A stretch of 8,567 bases of DNA from an uncultured Ignavibacteria bacterium (GTDB lineage: Bacteria > Bacteroidota > Ignavibacteria > Kapaibacteriales > UBA2268): NCBI GenBank assembly GCA_903911805.1, contig CAIWET010000223.1, forward strand, positions 1-8,567, given 5' to 3'. A program made the translations under genes and the position numbers. Below the pieces are notes generated by a model that was not told the origin of the DNA, made no database searches, and was given only the letters and a program-made list of their open reading frames with translations. Each line of letters starts with the position of its first letter. Positions within the stretch are counted from its first letter, which is position 1. Below, in pieces: positions 1 to 6,536 of this stretch.

Positions 1-21
1 GCATTTAATAGAAGAAGACCT

Positions 22-170
22 GTCTCGACAAAGATAATAATTCCACCATCGATTTTCCCCTCCTTTTATAAGGAGGGGTGGCAAAACGTGTATTTATGCA
101 CGTTTTGACGGGGTGGTCACTTTTTAAAGCCTGTAAATTTAACGTAGATTCCTGCTTTTGCAGGAATGAC
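22..170. repeat. Composite palindromic repeat, copy 1
   Basis: This ~149-bp block recurs at 243-391, offset by 221 bp. The first 88 bases (22-109 versus 243-330) are identical by eye; the rest differs by a few substitutions and two compensating 1-base indels. It holds three hairpins: arms 57-65/70-78 (CCCCTCCTT/AAGGAGGGG, 4-base loop), arms 82-90/99-107 (CAAAACGTG/CACGTTTTG, 8-base loop) and arms 148-155/160-167 (ATTCCTGC/GCAGGAAT, TTTT loop). No reading frame here looks like a protein. Stacked short palindromes resemble non-autonomous REP/MITE-type intergenic repeats, but the family is not identified and no transposase is nearby. Confidence 0.85.
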
Positions 171-185
171 ATACAAATTATTTAA

Positions 186-213
186 CGCGATCCTTCACTT
201 CGTTCAGGATGAC
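186..213. repeat. Palindromic module between the two composite repeats
   Basis: A short imperfect palindrome with arms ATCCT (190-194) and AGGAT (206-210), followed by GACAG. The sequence TTCACTTCGTTCAGGATGAC resembles dispersed intergenic repeats I recall from many bacterial genomes; that comparison is from memory. It lies in the spacer separating the two 149-bp copies and has only one copy in this window. Confidence 0.45.
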
Positions 214-242
214 AGCAATTGAAGAAAGACGTTCGTCAGTGC

Positions 243-391
243 GTCTCGACAAAGATAATAATTCCACCATCGATTTTCCCCTCCTTTTATAAGGAGGGGT
301 GGCAAAACGTGTATTTATGCACGTTTTGACTTAGGTGGTCACTTTTAAAGCCGATAAATTTGACATAGATCCCTGCTTTTGCAGGAATGAC
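243..391. repeat. Composite palindromic repeat, copy 2
   Basis: Second copy of the block at 22-170. Its hairpins are at 278-299, 303-328 and 372-385. The third stem is slightly eroded: CCC replaces TCC at 371-373, breaking one pair of the longer stem seen in copy 1. Similarity also reaches upstream of the block, where GAAGAAAGAC (221-230) resembles GAAGAAGAC (11-19), but copy 2 has about a dozen extra bases before GTCTCGAC. The pair therefore looks like an imperfect ~220-bp tandem duplication whose first unit starts near the window edge. Confidence 0.85.
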
Positions 392-410
392 AAAATTCTT
401 TGAAAATCCC

Positions 411-429
411 CACTTCGACAAGCTCAGTG
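411..429. repeat. Short palindrome CACT…AGTG
   Basis: Bases 411-429 read CACTTCGACAAGCTCAGTG, with arms CACT and AGTG. From memory this word is a widespread intergenic repeat core in bacteria. A related fragment, TTCGTCAGTGC, occurs at 232-242 just before composite copy 2, so the modules appear to have been mixed in this region. Confidence 0.45.
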
Positions 430-436
430 CCTCGCC

Positions 437-461
437 TTGCCCCCATTGAAAAATGGGGCAA
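437..461. repeat. Hairpin downstream of the NFU gene
   Basis: Arms CCCCATT (441-447) and AATGGGG (452-458) enclose a 4-base loop; outer TTG/CAA pairs (437-439 with 459-461) continue the stem past one bulged C (440). It lies 20 bp beyond the stop codon of the minus-strand NFU gene and could stabilise that transcript's 3' end. On the minus strand no U-run follows it, so it does not look like a standard intrinsic terminator. Confidence 0.5.
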
Positions 462-480
462 AAGAGAAATTAATCAATTC

Positions 481-726
481 CTAATAAGCAATTCTTACTT
501 CTTTTACATCTGGTAGTTTCATTTTTAAAATTCGTTCAACTCCACCTTTAAGAGTTTGAGTGGCTCCTGCGCAACCAGCACAAGCTCCTGCTAATGACAC
601 ATATACAATGCCTTCATCAACTTTTTTTAAATTGATAATTCCACCGTCTGCTTCTATGTATGGTCTGATATCTTTTTCAATAATTTCGTCTGCTTCAGTA
701 TATAAAGCTGCATCTGTAATAGCCAT
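481..726 (-). CDS. NFU-type Fe-S cluster scaffold protein (NifU C-terminal domain)
   Basis: An 81-residue protein made almost entirely of the NifU C-terminal (NFU) domain. Landmarks are the N-terminal helix ending in RPYIEADGG (21-29), the strand region IINLKKVDEGIVYVSL, and the loop GACAGC with C49 and C52 as the CxxC pair. TLKGGVERILK and the closing PDVKEVR follow. In this family two subunits use the CxxC pairs to hold a [4Fe-4S] cluster in the cytoplasm and pass it to target apoproteins. The usual Pro after the second Cys is Ala here, which leaves the ligands intact. Stand-alone NFU proteins of this size are common in Bacteroidota. The ATG at 726 has AGAGG (733-737) six bases upstream, which supports this start. 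The gene is divergent from hydF with a 78-bp gap. Its specific targets cannot be read from sequence. Confidence 0.93.
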   Translation of the reverse strand: MAITDAALYTEADEIIEKDIRPYIEADGGIINLKKVDEGIVYVSLAGACAGCAGATQTLKGGVERILKMKLPDVKEVRIAY

Positions 727-804
727 AAAAAACCTCTATTTCATTTTTTCAAATTTCTATTATGCAATTTAATACTTATTTTCAAAAAAAAGAAATAAAA
801 TAAA
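727..804. promoter_or_regulatory. Divergent promoter region, NFU / hydF
   Basis: These 78 bp separate two divergently transcribed genes and must contain or adjoin both promoters. The stretch is very AT-rich. I found no exact Bacteroidota-type TAnnTTTG -7 box with a correctly spaced TTG; the nearest word (GAAATTTG on the minus strand) is one base off. The 3' part is a purine-rich A tract leading to the hydF ATG, a common leader type in Shine-Dalgarno-poor Bacteroidota genes. The assignment rests on gene layout, not on a recognised motif. Confidence 0.35.
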
Positions 805-2061
805 ATGAATTACCCTTTATTTTACGTCTTAATTAATTTTATTATGCAAACAACACCAAAATCTCTAAGACTTCAAGTAGGAATTTTCGGCAGAACAAAT
901 GTTGGAAAATCCTCAATTTTAAATTTAATCGCAAATCAAGATATAGCAATTACTTCTAATGTACCAGGAACAACTACTGATGTGGTAGAAAAAGCATTTG
1001 AGCTCTTACCTCTCGGTCCAGTCACTTTTTTAGACACTGCAGGGATAGATGACATTTCAGAGCTTTCTGAGCAACGAATTCAGCGAACCTTTAAAATTTT
1101 GGATAGAGCTGAAGTAATTGTTCTTGTAGTGGAACCAAATATTTGGACAAATTTCGAAAAGGAACTAGTCCAAAACATTCAAAATAGAAAAATACCTTTT
1201 ATCATTCTAATTAATAAATGCGATTTGGAAGTTTGTTCAGATGAATTCTTGAAAAATTTGAATTCATTAACTTTTAGAGTTATTCAACTTTCTGGAACTG
1301 ATTTTGATAACAGAGACAAATATGTAAATGCTATTAAATTTTCATTAATGGAAATTAGTCCAAAAGAATTTGTTCAGCAATTGCCTATCTTAAGAGATTT
1401 GATCCCCCCAAAAGGATTGTGCGTATTAATAACTCCGATTGATTCAGAAGCACCAAAAGGAAGAATAATTCTTCCTCAGGTACAGGCTTTAAGAGATGTA
1501 CTTGATGGTGATGCAATTTCAATTGTTGTTAAAGAGCACGAATATCCATTAATTTATTCAATGTTGAATAAAAAACCTGATTTGGTGGTTTGCGATTCAC
1601 AAGTAGTTGACCTAATGGTTGCAAATACTCCAGATGACGTTAATTGTACAACTTTTTCTATACTTTTTGCAAGAGTAAAAGGTGATTTGGCTGAAGAAGC
1701 CAAAGGAGCACTAGCAATAGATACATTAAAAAGTGGTGATAGAATTTTAATGGCTGAAGCTTGCAGCCATCATTCTATGGAAGACGATATTGGAAGAGTA
1801 AAAATTCCAAGGTGGTTAGCAAATTATCTTAAAGAAGATGTGATTATTGACCATGTCCATGGGAGAGATTACCCAGAAAACCTTAAAGATTATAAATTGA
1901 TTATTCATTGTGGCGCTTGTATGTTAACACGAAATGAGAAGTTAGTAAGAATTCAAAAAGCAAAAGAAGCAGGTGTTCCAATTACAAATTATGGTTTAGC
2001 TATTTCGCATATTCACGGAGTTTTAAAACGTGTACTTTCTCCTTTTACTTTTACAGAATAA
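805..2061 (+). CDS. hydF: [FeFe]-hydrogenase maturation GTPase HydF
   Basis: HydF is the cytoplasmic scaffold on which HydE and HydG assemble the diiron subcluster before it is delivered to apo-hydrogenase (HydA). The N-terminal GTPase domain has G1 GRTNVGKS (29-36), G2 GTTTD (55-59), G3 DTAG (77-80) and G4 NKCD (137-140). The hallmark LLPLGPV lies just before G3. A central dimerisation domain (about 185-285) leads to the cluster-binding domain with C320-S-H322 and, 45 residues later, H368-C369-G-A-C372. This is the CxH…HCxxC motif whose three cysteines bind the [4Fe-4S] cluster, so all key residues are present. Residues 1-13 are hydrophobic and atypical for the family, so M14 (ATG at 844, giving 405 residues) may be the true start; the A-rich leader before 805 favours the longer form. 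The gene ends in a double TAA. hydE, hydG and hydA are not in the window. Confidence 0.96.
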   Translation: MNYPLFYVLINFIMQTTPKSLRLQVGIFGRTNVGKSSILNLIANQDIAITSNVPGTTTDVVEKAFELLPLGPVTFLDTAGIDDISELSEQRIQRTFKILDRAEVIVLVVEPNIWTNFEKELVQNIQNRKIPFIILINKCDLEVCSDEFLKNLNSLTFRVIQLSGTDFDNRDKYVNAIKFSLMEISPKEFVQQLPILRDLIPPKGLCVLITPIDSEAPKGRIILPQVQALRDVLDGDAISIVVKEHEYPLIYSMLNKKPDLVVCDSQVVDLMVANTPDDVNCTTFSILFARVKGDLAEEAKGALAIDTLKSGDRILMAEACSHHSMEDDIGRVKIPRWLANYLKEDVIIDHVHGRDYPENLKDYKLIIHCGACMLTRNEKLVRIQKAKEAGVPITNYGLAISHIHGVLKRVLSPFTFTE

Positions 2062-2066
2062 TAAAA

Positions 2067-2081
2067 TTAGATAATATCTAA
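2067..2081. terminator. Possible bidirectional terminator between convergent genes
   Basis: In the 21 bp between the convergent stop codons, TTAGAT (2067-2072) and ATCTAA (2076-2081) form a perfect 6-bp inverted repeat with a 3-base loop. AAATTATTTT follows on the plus strand and TTTTATTATT on the minus strand. The position fits a shared terminator for hydF and the beta-barrel gene, but the stem is short and AT-rich, so it would be weak. Confidence 0.35.
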
Positions 2082-2082
2082 A

Positions 2083-2763
2083 TTATTTTCCACCAAAAAC
2101 TACACCTAAAGTCAATGTAAAGTAGTTTTTATCTGGTTCATTGTCAACTTTGCCAATTAAATTTGCAAAATGATAAATGCCTTCTAAATTTAAATTGATA
2201 ACTTTAAGGTCAAAATCGACTCCAGCTCCTATTGATGCACCCACTCTAGTATTAGTTGGATTTAGAGGATTTGATATATCCAAATTTAATGGAATAGAAA
2301 CTCCGTTATATTTATAATCAACACTATTTTGAATTATATTATATGACAATTCACCTGTTGCATATAAACCTAAAACGTTTCTTATTAAATATAAATTTGC
2401 ACCAACTGAAATTGGAATTATATTCTGATTTGAACCTAATAGAATTGTATCTATACCAGTACCTGCAGTATTCGGAACCATTATTTTCAAATCTGTTTGA
2501 GGAAATCTATTCCACATAAAACCACCTGTGAACATAAATTGCTCACCAACTGGCAATCTCAATTTTGCTCCAATATTATAACCAGTTTTTGCGGATTCAA
2601 AAATATAGTTCTTGGAAATATCTGTAAGTTTCATATTTGAATTATAAATATCTGCTACTTTGTCAGAAGGAGTTGATAATCCACCAAGAAAAACGAATCC
2701 CAAATCTGCTTTAGCATTCACTGATGCAAACATTATCGCCAAAACAATTAACACTCTTTTCAT
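2083..2763 (-). CDS. Outer-membrane beta-barrel protein (opacity/OmpA-barrel-like)
   Basis: A 226-residue protein with a clear Sec signal peptide: MKR, the hydrophobic stretch VLIVLAIMFASV, and cleavage after VNA (17) or AKA (19). The mature ~207 residues alternate polar and apolar residues in short amphipathic strands separated by polar loops, for example around 'FMFTGGFMWNRF', 'ISVGANLYLI', 'LYATGELSYNII' and 'VGASIGAGVDFDL'. The last strand is NYFTLTLGVVF, near the C-terminus as in outer-membrane barrels. Mature length fits an eight-stranded barrel. There are no cysteines and no OmpA domain. I do not recognise a specific family member, and its ligand or role is unknown. The start at 2763 has AAAGG about eight bases upstream. 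It is divergent from a larger barrel protein (96-bp gap); both carry barrels of this general type, but I see no strong sequence similarity between them. Confidence 0.85.
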   Translation of the reverse strand: MKRVLIVLAIMFASVNAKADLGFVFLGGLSTPSDKVADIYNSNMKLTDISKNYIFESAKTGYNIGAKLRLPVGEQFMFTGGFMWNRFPQTDLKIMVPNTAGTGIDTILLGSNQNIIPISVGANLYLIRNVLGLYATGELSYNIIQNSVDYKYNGVSIPLNLDISNPLNPTNTRVGASIGAGVDFDLKVINLNLEGIYHFANLIGKVDNEPDKNYFTLTLGVVFGGK

Positions 2764-2812
2764 TTTTATTGCCTTTTACTTAAACATTTTCAAAGTTTCT
2801 ACGTTTTAATGA

Positions 2813-2831
2813 ACGTATTATATTTATACGT
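2813..2831. promoter_or_regulatory. Inverted repeat ACGTAT-N7-ATACGT between divergent OMP genes
   Basis: ACGTAT (2813-2818) and ATACGT (2826-2831) form a perfect 6-bp dyad with a 7-base AT spacer, near the middle of the 96-bp gap between two divergent outer-membrane protein genes. Symmetry and position fit an operator for a dimeric regulator acting on both promoters, but no known regulator site is recognised. A further ACGTTTT lies just upstream at 2801-2807. In AT-rich DNA such a dyad could also arise by chance. Confidence 0.3.
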
Positions 2832-2859
2832 GTTGTAAAAAATATAGTTTCAATTAATT

Positions 2860-4746
2860 ATGGGGGAATCTATGGCGATTTTAGGAAAAAGAGTATTATT
2901 ATTTTTATCTTTACTATTGATTGGAAATTCTGCATTTGCTCAGAATAATTCATCATTAGGATTTTGGGGTAATGGTGCTTTGAATATGCATAATCACGAT
3001 TTAATGATTAATACCACTAAATTCAATGGAAATACAAATTATCTGAACGGTGCATTTGGCTTTCATTATAATTATAAAATCAATGATATGTTTGTGCTTT
3101 CGGGCAGAGCTGGATTGAATTTTTTAGGAGCAAATCTTGATTCGGGAACAAGTCAAGTTGATTTATCAATGATGAATCTTGAATTAACTCCAGCTGTTCA
3201 AGTTTATAATTTAATTCCAGTGAATAATTTATACTTACTTGGTGGATTAGAAATAGGTTTACCTATTGGTAATACTTACGCATTTAATTCCGCTGCCACC
3301 AATGATTTATCAACTAAACTCAGAGTAGGTTTAGCTTTAGGAGTAGGATATGATTATCAACTAAACAATAATTGGAGTATTTCTCCTGAAGTAAGTTTCA
3401 GATTCGGCTTGAATGATGTTATCAATTATACTTCAACTGCATATTCTGGTACCGATGGCATTGACCAAATCAGATTTGGCGTTAATATTACTTATCATTT
3501 CAAAGATGAAGAAGTAATTAAAGATAATGTAATAAAAGATGAAGGTCCAGCTGATTTAAAAATTGGTTTTGGAGAAGTTAAATACTACGATAATGCTGGA
3601 AAATCTTATCCTTTAGAAAAAGTAAAATTAGAGGATTTTCAATATACAGAGCAATTCCCATTAGTTCCTTATGTATTTTTTGATGAGAATTCAGAAAAAC
3701 CTAATACTAAAACTACTATATTGGCTCAAGAGCCTAAAACAGGTGAGTTCACAATTAAAACTCTTGAACCTGATGCTGTTTTAATTAATAATAAAACTTT
3801 GGATATTATTGGCTCGAGATTAAAAGAATCAACTAATTCTGAATTGACAATTACAGGAACTAATGACAATAAAGCTGAGAAAAAAGATAAGTCTTTATCT
3901 TTAAAAAGAGCTGAATGGGCTAAAGATTATTTAGTAAAAAATTACGAAATCAATCCAGATAGAATTAATGTTAAATCAATTGGTTTACCTGAAAAAGCTT
4001 CAAGCTCAAATGTTGAAGATGGAATCGAAGAAAACAGAAGAATTGAATTTTCTAGTTCTAATCCAAAAATTCTAGAACCAATTATAATGCAAAGCGAAAA
4101 TCAAAGATTAGCAAGTCCAAATTTAATTGAATTTGTACCTATCGCCGAATCAAAAGATTCTTTAGCAAAATGGAAACTTGAAATTTATCAGGGTAGCAAA
4201 TTATTAAGAGAATTTGAAGGAACTGGCAATAGTAAACCATTACAATGGGTAATTTATCCAAATGAATTAATGAATAAACAAGTTCCGGTTGATTATACCT
4301 TTACTGCTGAAACTTATAGAGGAGTAAAGAAATCAGCAAATGGTACTGTCCCAACAGAATATTATTCAATTTCAAGAAAGAAATCTGAAGAATTACCAGA
4401 TAAATCAATTTCAAAGTATAGTTTAATGCTTTTTGATTTTGATAAATATGAAATTTCTGAAAAAGATATGGCTATCATTAACGAATACATTATACCTGCT
4501 ATCAAGTATAATTCTTCAGTTCAGATTTTTGGCTATACCGATAGAATTGGTGAAGATAAATACAACAAAAAGCTCGCAACACAAAGAGCTGAAGCCGTTA
4601 GAGATTTATTAAAAAGTAAAATTAAAACTGCGAATATTGAAGTTATTGGCGTTGGTGAAGGTAATTTTATTTTTGACAACGACCTCCCAACAGGCAGACA
4701 ATTATCAAGAACTGTTCAAGTTTACGTAAGTACTCCTAAGAATTAA
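2860..4746 (+). CDS. Outer-membrane protein with beta-barrel, two OmpA-like domains and a FlgD-like segment
   Basis: A 628-residue protein with a signal peptide (cleavage after AFA, about residue 27). An N-terminal barrel of ~185 residues ends near 'FGVNITYHF' (~212). A linker leads to a first OmpA-like domain (about 265-400) with VFFDENS (272-278), D336 in TGTND, R350 in LSLKRA and ENRRIEF (391-397). Next comes an Ig-like segment (about 405-505) with W438 and W463 in a W-x-L-x-I…F-x-G-x-G…W pattern like FlgD-type Ig repeats. The second OmpA domain (about 515-625) has LFDFDKYEI (524-532), D561 in GYTD, R576 in ATQRA and R617. In OmpA the equivalent Asp and Arg bind the diaminopimelate of peptidoglycan, so this protein probably anchors the outer membrane to the wall. 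Start choice is open: ATG 2860, or ATG 2872 preceded by GGGGGAA; both keep the signal peptide. It is followed by a strong terminator. Confidence 0.9.
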   Translation: MGESMAILGKRVLLFLSLLLIGNSAFAQNNSSLGFWGNGALNMHNHDLMINTTKFNGNTNYLNGAFGFHYNYKINDMFVLSGRAGLNFLGANLDSGTSQVDLSMMNLELTPAVQVYNLIPVNNLYLLGGLEIGLPIGNTYAFNSAATNDLSTKLRVGLALGVGYDYQLNNNWSISPEVSFRFGLNDVINYTSTAYSGTDGIDQIRFGVNITYHFKDEEVIKDNVIKDEGPADLKIGFGEVKYYDNAGKSYPLEKVKLEDFQYTEQFPLVPYVFFDENSEKPNTKTTILAQEPKTGEFTIKTLEPDAVLINNKTLDIIGSRLKESTNSELTITGTNDNKAEKKDKSLSLKRAEWAKDYLVKNYEINPDRINVKSIGLPEKASSSNVEDGIEENRRIEFSSSNPKILEPIIMQSENQRLASPNLIEFVPIAESKDSLAKWKLEIYQGSKLLREFEGTGNSKPLQWVIYPNELMNKQVPVDYTFTAETYRGVKKSANGTVPTEYYSISRKKSEELPDKSISKYSLMLFDFDKYEISEKDMAIINEYIIPAIKYNSSVQIFGYTDRIGEDKYNKKLATQRAEAVRDLLKSKIKTANIEVIGVGEGNFIFDNDLPTGRQLSRTVQVYVSTPKN

Positions 4747-4771
4747 GAACTTTTCTTATAAGTTTAATGTT

Positions 4772-4806
4772 AGCGTCATTCTAAGAATCAGAATGACGCT
4801 TTTTTT
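4772..4806 (+). terminator. Intrinsic terminator after the OmpA-family gene
   Basis: AGCGTCATTCT (4772-4782) pairs perfectly with AGAATGACGCT (4790-4800): an 11-bp stem with a 7-base loop, directly followed by a run of T to 4806. It begins 26 bp after the stop codon of the OmpA-family gene and separates that transcript from the metalloprotease gene. The GAATGAC core of its right arm also occurs in the palindromic repeats at 164-170 and 385-391. Confidence 0.92.
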
Positions 4807-4889
4807 ATTTAAAATATTTCGAATTCAATAATTAAATTACTAATTATCACGTCAATAATTAATTGGAAATTAATTTGAATATAGAAAAT

Positions 4890-6536
4890 ATGAAAAAGAT
4901 AATATTTTTGCTTTTAGCCAACATTTTAGTAATGAATGCTCAGACATTTGATGATGAAGATATTCGAGATTTGATAAAATGTGGTACTAGCAGAGCTATT
5001 AAAGGTCAAAGTATTATTCCCCAAACTTGGGATATTGATATAAACGGCAGACCAATTCTTCTAAAACATATTGAATCGAAAAATGGAAAATTTCTTTTAC
5101 ATTACAATATTGAAGGTGAAAATGCTGTTCCAAATTTAGATTTGAATAATAATTCAATCCCCGACTATATAGATACTGCTTTAGTTGAAATAGAAAAGGT
5201 TTTTAGAGTTGAATGCGAAGAATTAGGTTATAACTATCAGTTAAGTGATAGTGGATGGGGTGGTTCTAATGCAACAGATATTTATTTCCTAGAAATGGGT
5301 AAAGGAGAAATTGGTTCAACATCTTATGGTTTTACATTGCCTGATTTAGAAATAGCTGGTTCAAAAAATTCGAATCCTCGATTCACATCTCATATATTAG
5401 TTGATAATGACTTTTCACCTAAAGATAGCACAATCAAAACTGATGGCACTAGAATGCAAACCTTTTTTACAACTGGAGCTGACGGCCTTAGAGTAACTTT
5501 AGCCCACGAGTTTCATCACGTAGTGCAGAATATTTATGGGAATTTTGTTGATAATGGGTTATTGCACGAAATGACTTCAACATATATGGAATCAAGAGTT
5601 TATCCTGAAATTAAAGATTATTTTCAATATGTAAAAGGGCTTTTTAAAAACTTTTCTAAATACCCATTTGGTTTGGGTGAAACTAATTCTGGTTATAGAT
5701 ATGCAATTTTTGGTATTTATTTAAAAGATAAATTTGGTGATGGAACTTTAAAGCATACTTGGGAATTGTCTTCAAAAGGACTTCACGGCATCGTAGCCTT
5801 GGATAGTGCATTAAACTCGAACTTCTCATCAGCTTTCTGCGACTTTGCTTCTTGGTGCTATTACACAGGTAAAAGAACTGGTTTAGGCGAATCATTTAAA
5901 GATGCCTCAACCTTTCCAGATTTGATTTTTGAGGAAAAACCGTTTATTTTTGATTCAAAAAATTCTTTTGTTTTTGATTTACTACCTTATGAAATAAAAC
6001 CCTTTAGAATTATTACTCCAAATAAGTTATTTATAACACACGACACATTAGATTATATTATTACAAGTACTGATTTTGAATATGCGATGATGAACGCATT
6101 CAGTACTGACCGTTATAATTTAACAATTTACGATAGTAATCCTAATAATGAATTTTATTTTAATATTCCAAATACAGTTTATTATTTCAATATTGATAAT
6201 TCAGATTTGAATTGTTACTCATATCATTTGTTCAAGGGGATTAATTCGGAATGCCCGGATTTTGCATTTCCTAATCCTTATGATTTATCATTTGAAGGTA
6301 TTTCGCTACCAGTTGAATGCTCCATTTTACCAGAATCTCGCGTTCAAGTTGACATTTACGATATTGAACATAAATCAATCTACAGTAAATTGCAACGAGT
6401 AGTTGTTACTAATGGCAAAAGAACTGTTTTAATCCAGGATTTCCCAGATAATATTTCATCAGGAAATTATATTTTTATTACTTCGCAAGAAGATAAAAAA
6501 ATAATCGGTAAATTTTCAATAATCAAAAAGTACTAA
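4890..6536 (+). CDS. Secreted HExxH metalloprotease-like protein with T9SS type A sorting domain
   Basis: Counting from the ATG at 4890, the protein has 548 residues. The Sec signal peptide is MKKIIFLLLANILVMNA (1-17). A calcium-loop-like D84-L-N-N-N-S-I-P-D-Y-I-D95 precedes the catalytic region, a pairing I associate with MXAN_6640-type putative peptidases. The zinc motif is HEFHH (206-210): H206 and H210 as ligands and E207 as catalytic base. E227 in LLHEMTSTYMES is the likely third, gluzincin-type ligand, with E234 as an alternative. The C-terminal ~90 residues begin at FPNP (460-463), continue with VQVDIYDIEHKSIYS and end with SGNYIF…IIGKFSIIKKY. This is the T9SS type A sorting pattern, implying outer-membrane translocation and surface attachment or release. 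The ATG start is preferred to an upstream in-frame TTG at 4863 because it places the signal peptide at the N-terminus. Substrate is unknown. It overlaps the convergent FN3 gene by 4 bp. Confidence 0.88.
   Translation: MKKIIFLLLANILVMNAQTFDDEDIRDLIKCGTSRAIKGQSIIPQTWDIDINGRPILLKHIESKNGKFLLHYNIEGENAVPNLDLNNNSIPDYIDTALVEIEKVFRVECEELGYNYQLSDSGWGGSNATDIYFLEMGKGEIGSTSYGFTLPDLEIAGSKNSNPRFTSHILVDNDFSPKDSTIKTDGTRMQTFFTTGADGLRVTLAHEFHHVVQNIYGNFVDNGLLHEMTSTYMESRVYPEIKDYFQYVKGLFKNFSKYPFGLGETNSGYRYAIFGIYLKDKFGDGTLKHTWELSSKGLHGIVALDSALNSNFSSAFCDFASWCYYTGKRTGLGESFKDASTFPDLIFEEKPFIFDSKNSFVFDLLPYEIKPFRIITPNKLFITHDTLDYIITSTDFEYAMMNAFSTDRYNLTIYDSNPNNEFYFNIPNTVYYFNIDNSDLNCYSYHLFKGINSECPDFAFPNPYDLSFEGISLPVECSILPESRVQVDIYDIEHKSIYSKLQRVVVTNGKRTVLIQDFPDNISSGNYIFITSQEDKKIIGKFSIIKKY

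Noticed and set aside
437..461. Intrinsic terminator for the NFU gene
   Set aside because: The stem is good, but on the minus strand it is followed by GGCGAGG and not a U-run, so I kept it only as a hairpin.
1..480. CRISPR array or tandem satellite
   Set aside because: There are only two copies of a ~149-bp block with one ~70-bp spacer. The unit is far longer than CRISPR repeats, and no cas genes are present.
560..772. A 70-codon plus-strand reading frame over the NFU gene
   Set aside because: It lies antisense to a convincing NFU gene with its CxxC motif, its own product is low-complexity, and it resembles no known protein.
4863..4889. Upstream TTG start for the metalloprotease
   Set aside because: It would put nine polar residues before the MKKIIFLLL signal peptide; the ATG at 4890 gives a normal signal peptide and is a more usual codon.
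4807..4889. Bacteroidota TAnnTTTG promoter upstream of the metalloprotease
   Set aside because: TTAATTTG near 4869-4876 is one base off the consensus, has no properly spaced TTG, and lies too close to the start to be convincing.
5683..5895. A 70-codon minus-strand reading frame inside the metalloprotease gene
   Set aside because: It is antisense to a well-supported coding region, with no domain or recognisable start signal.
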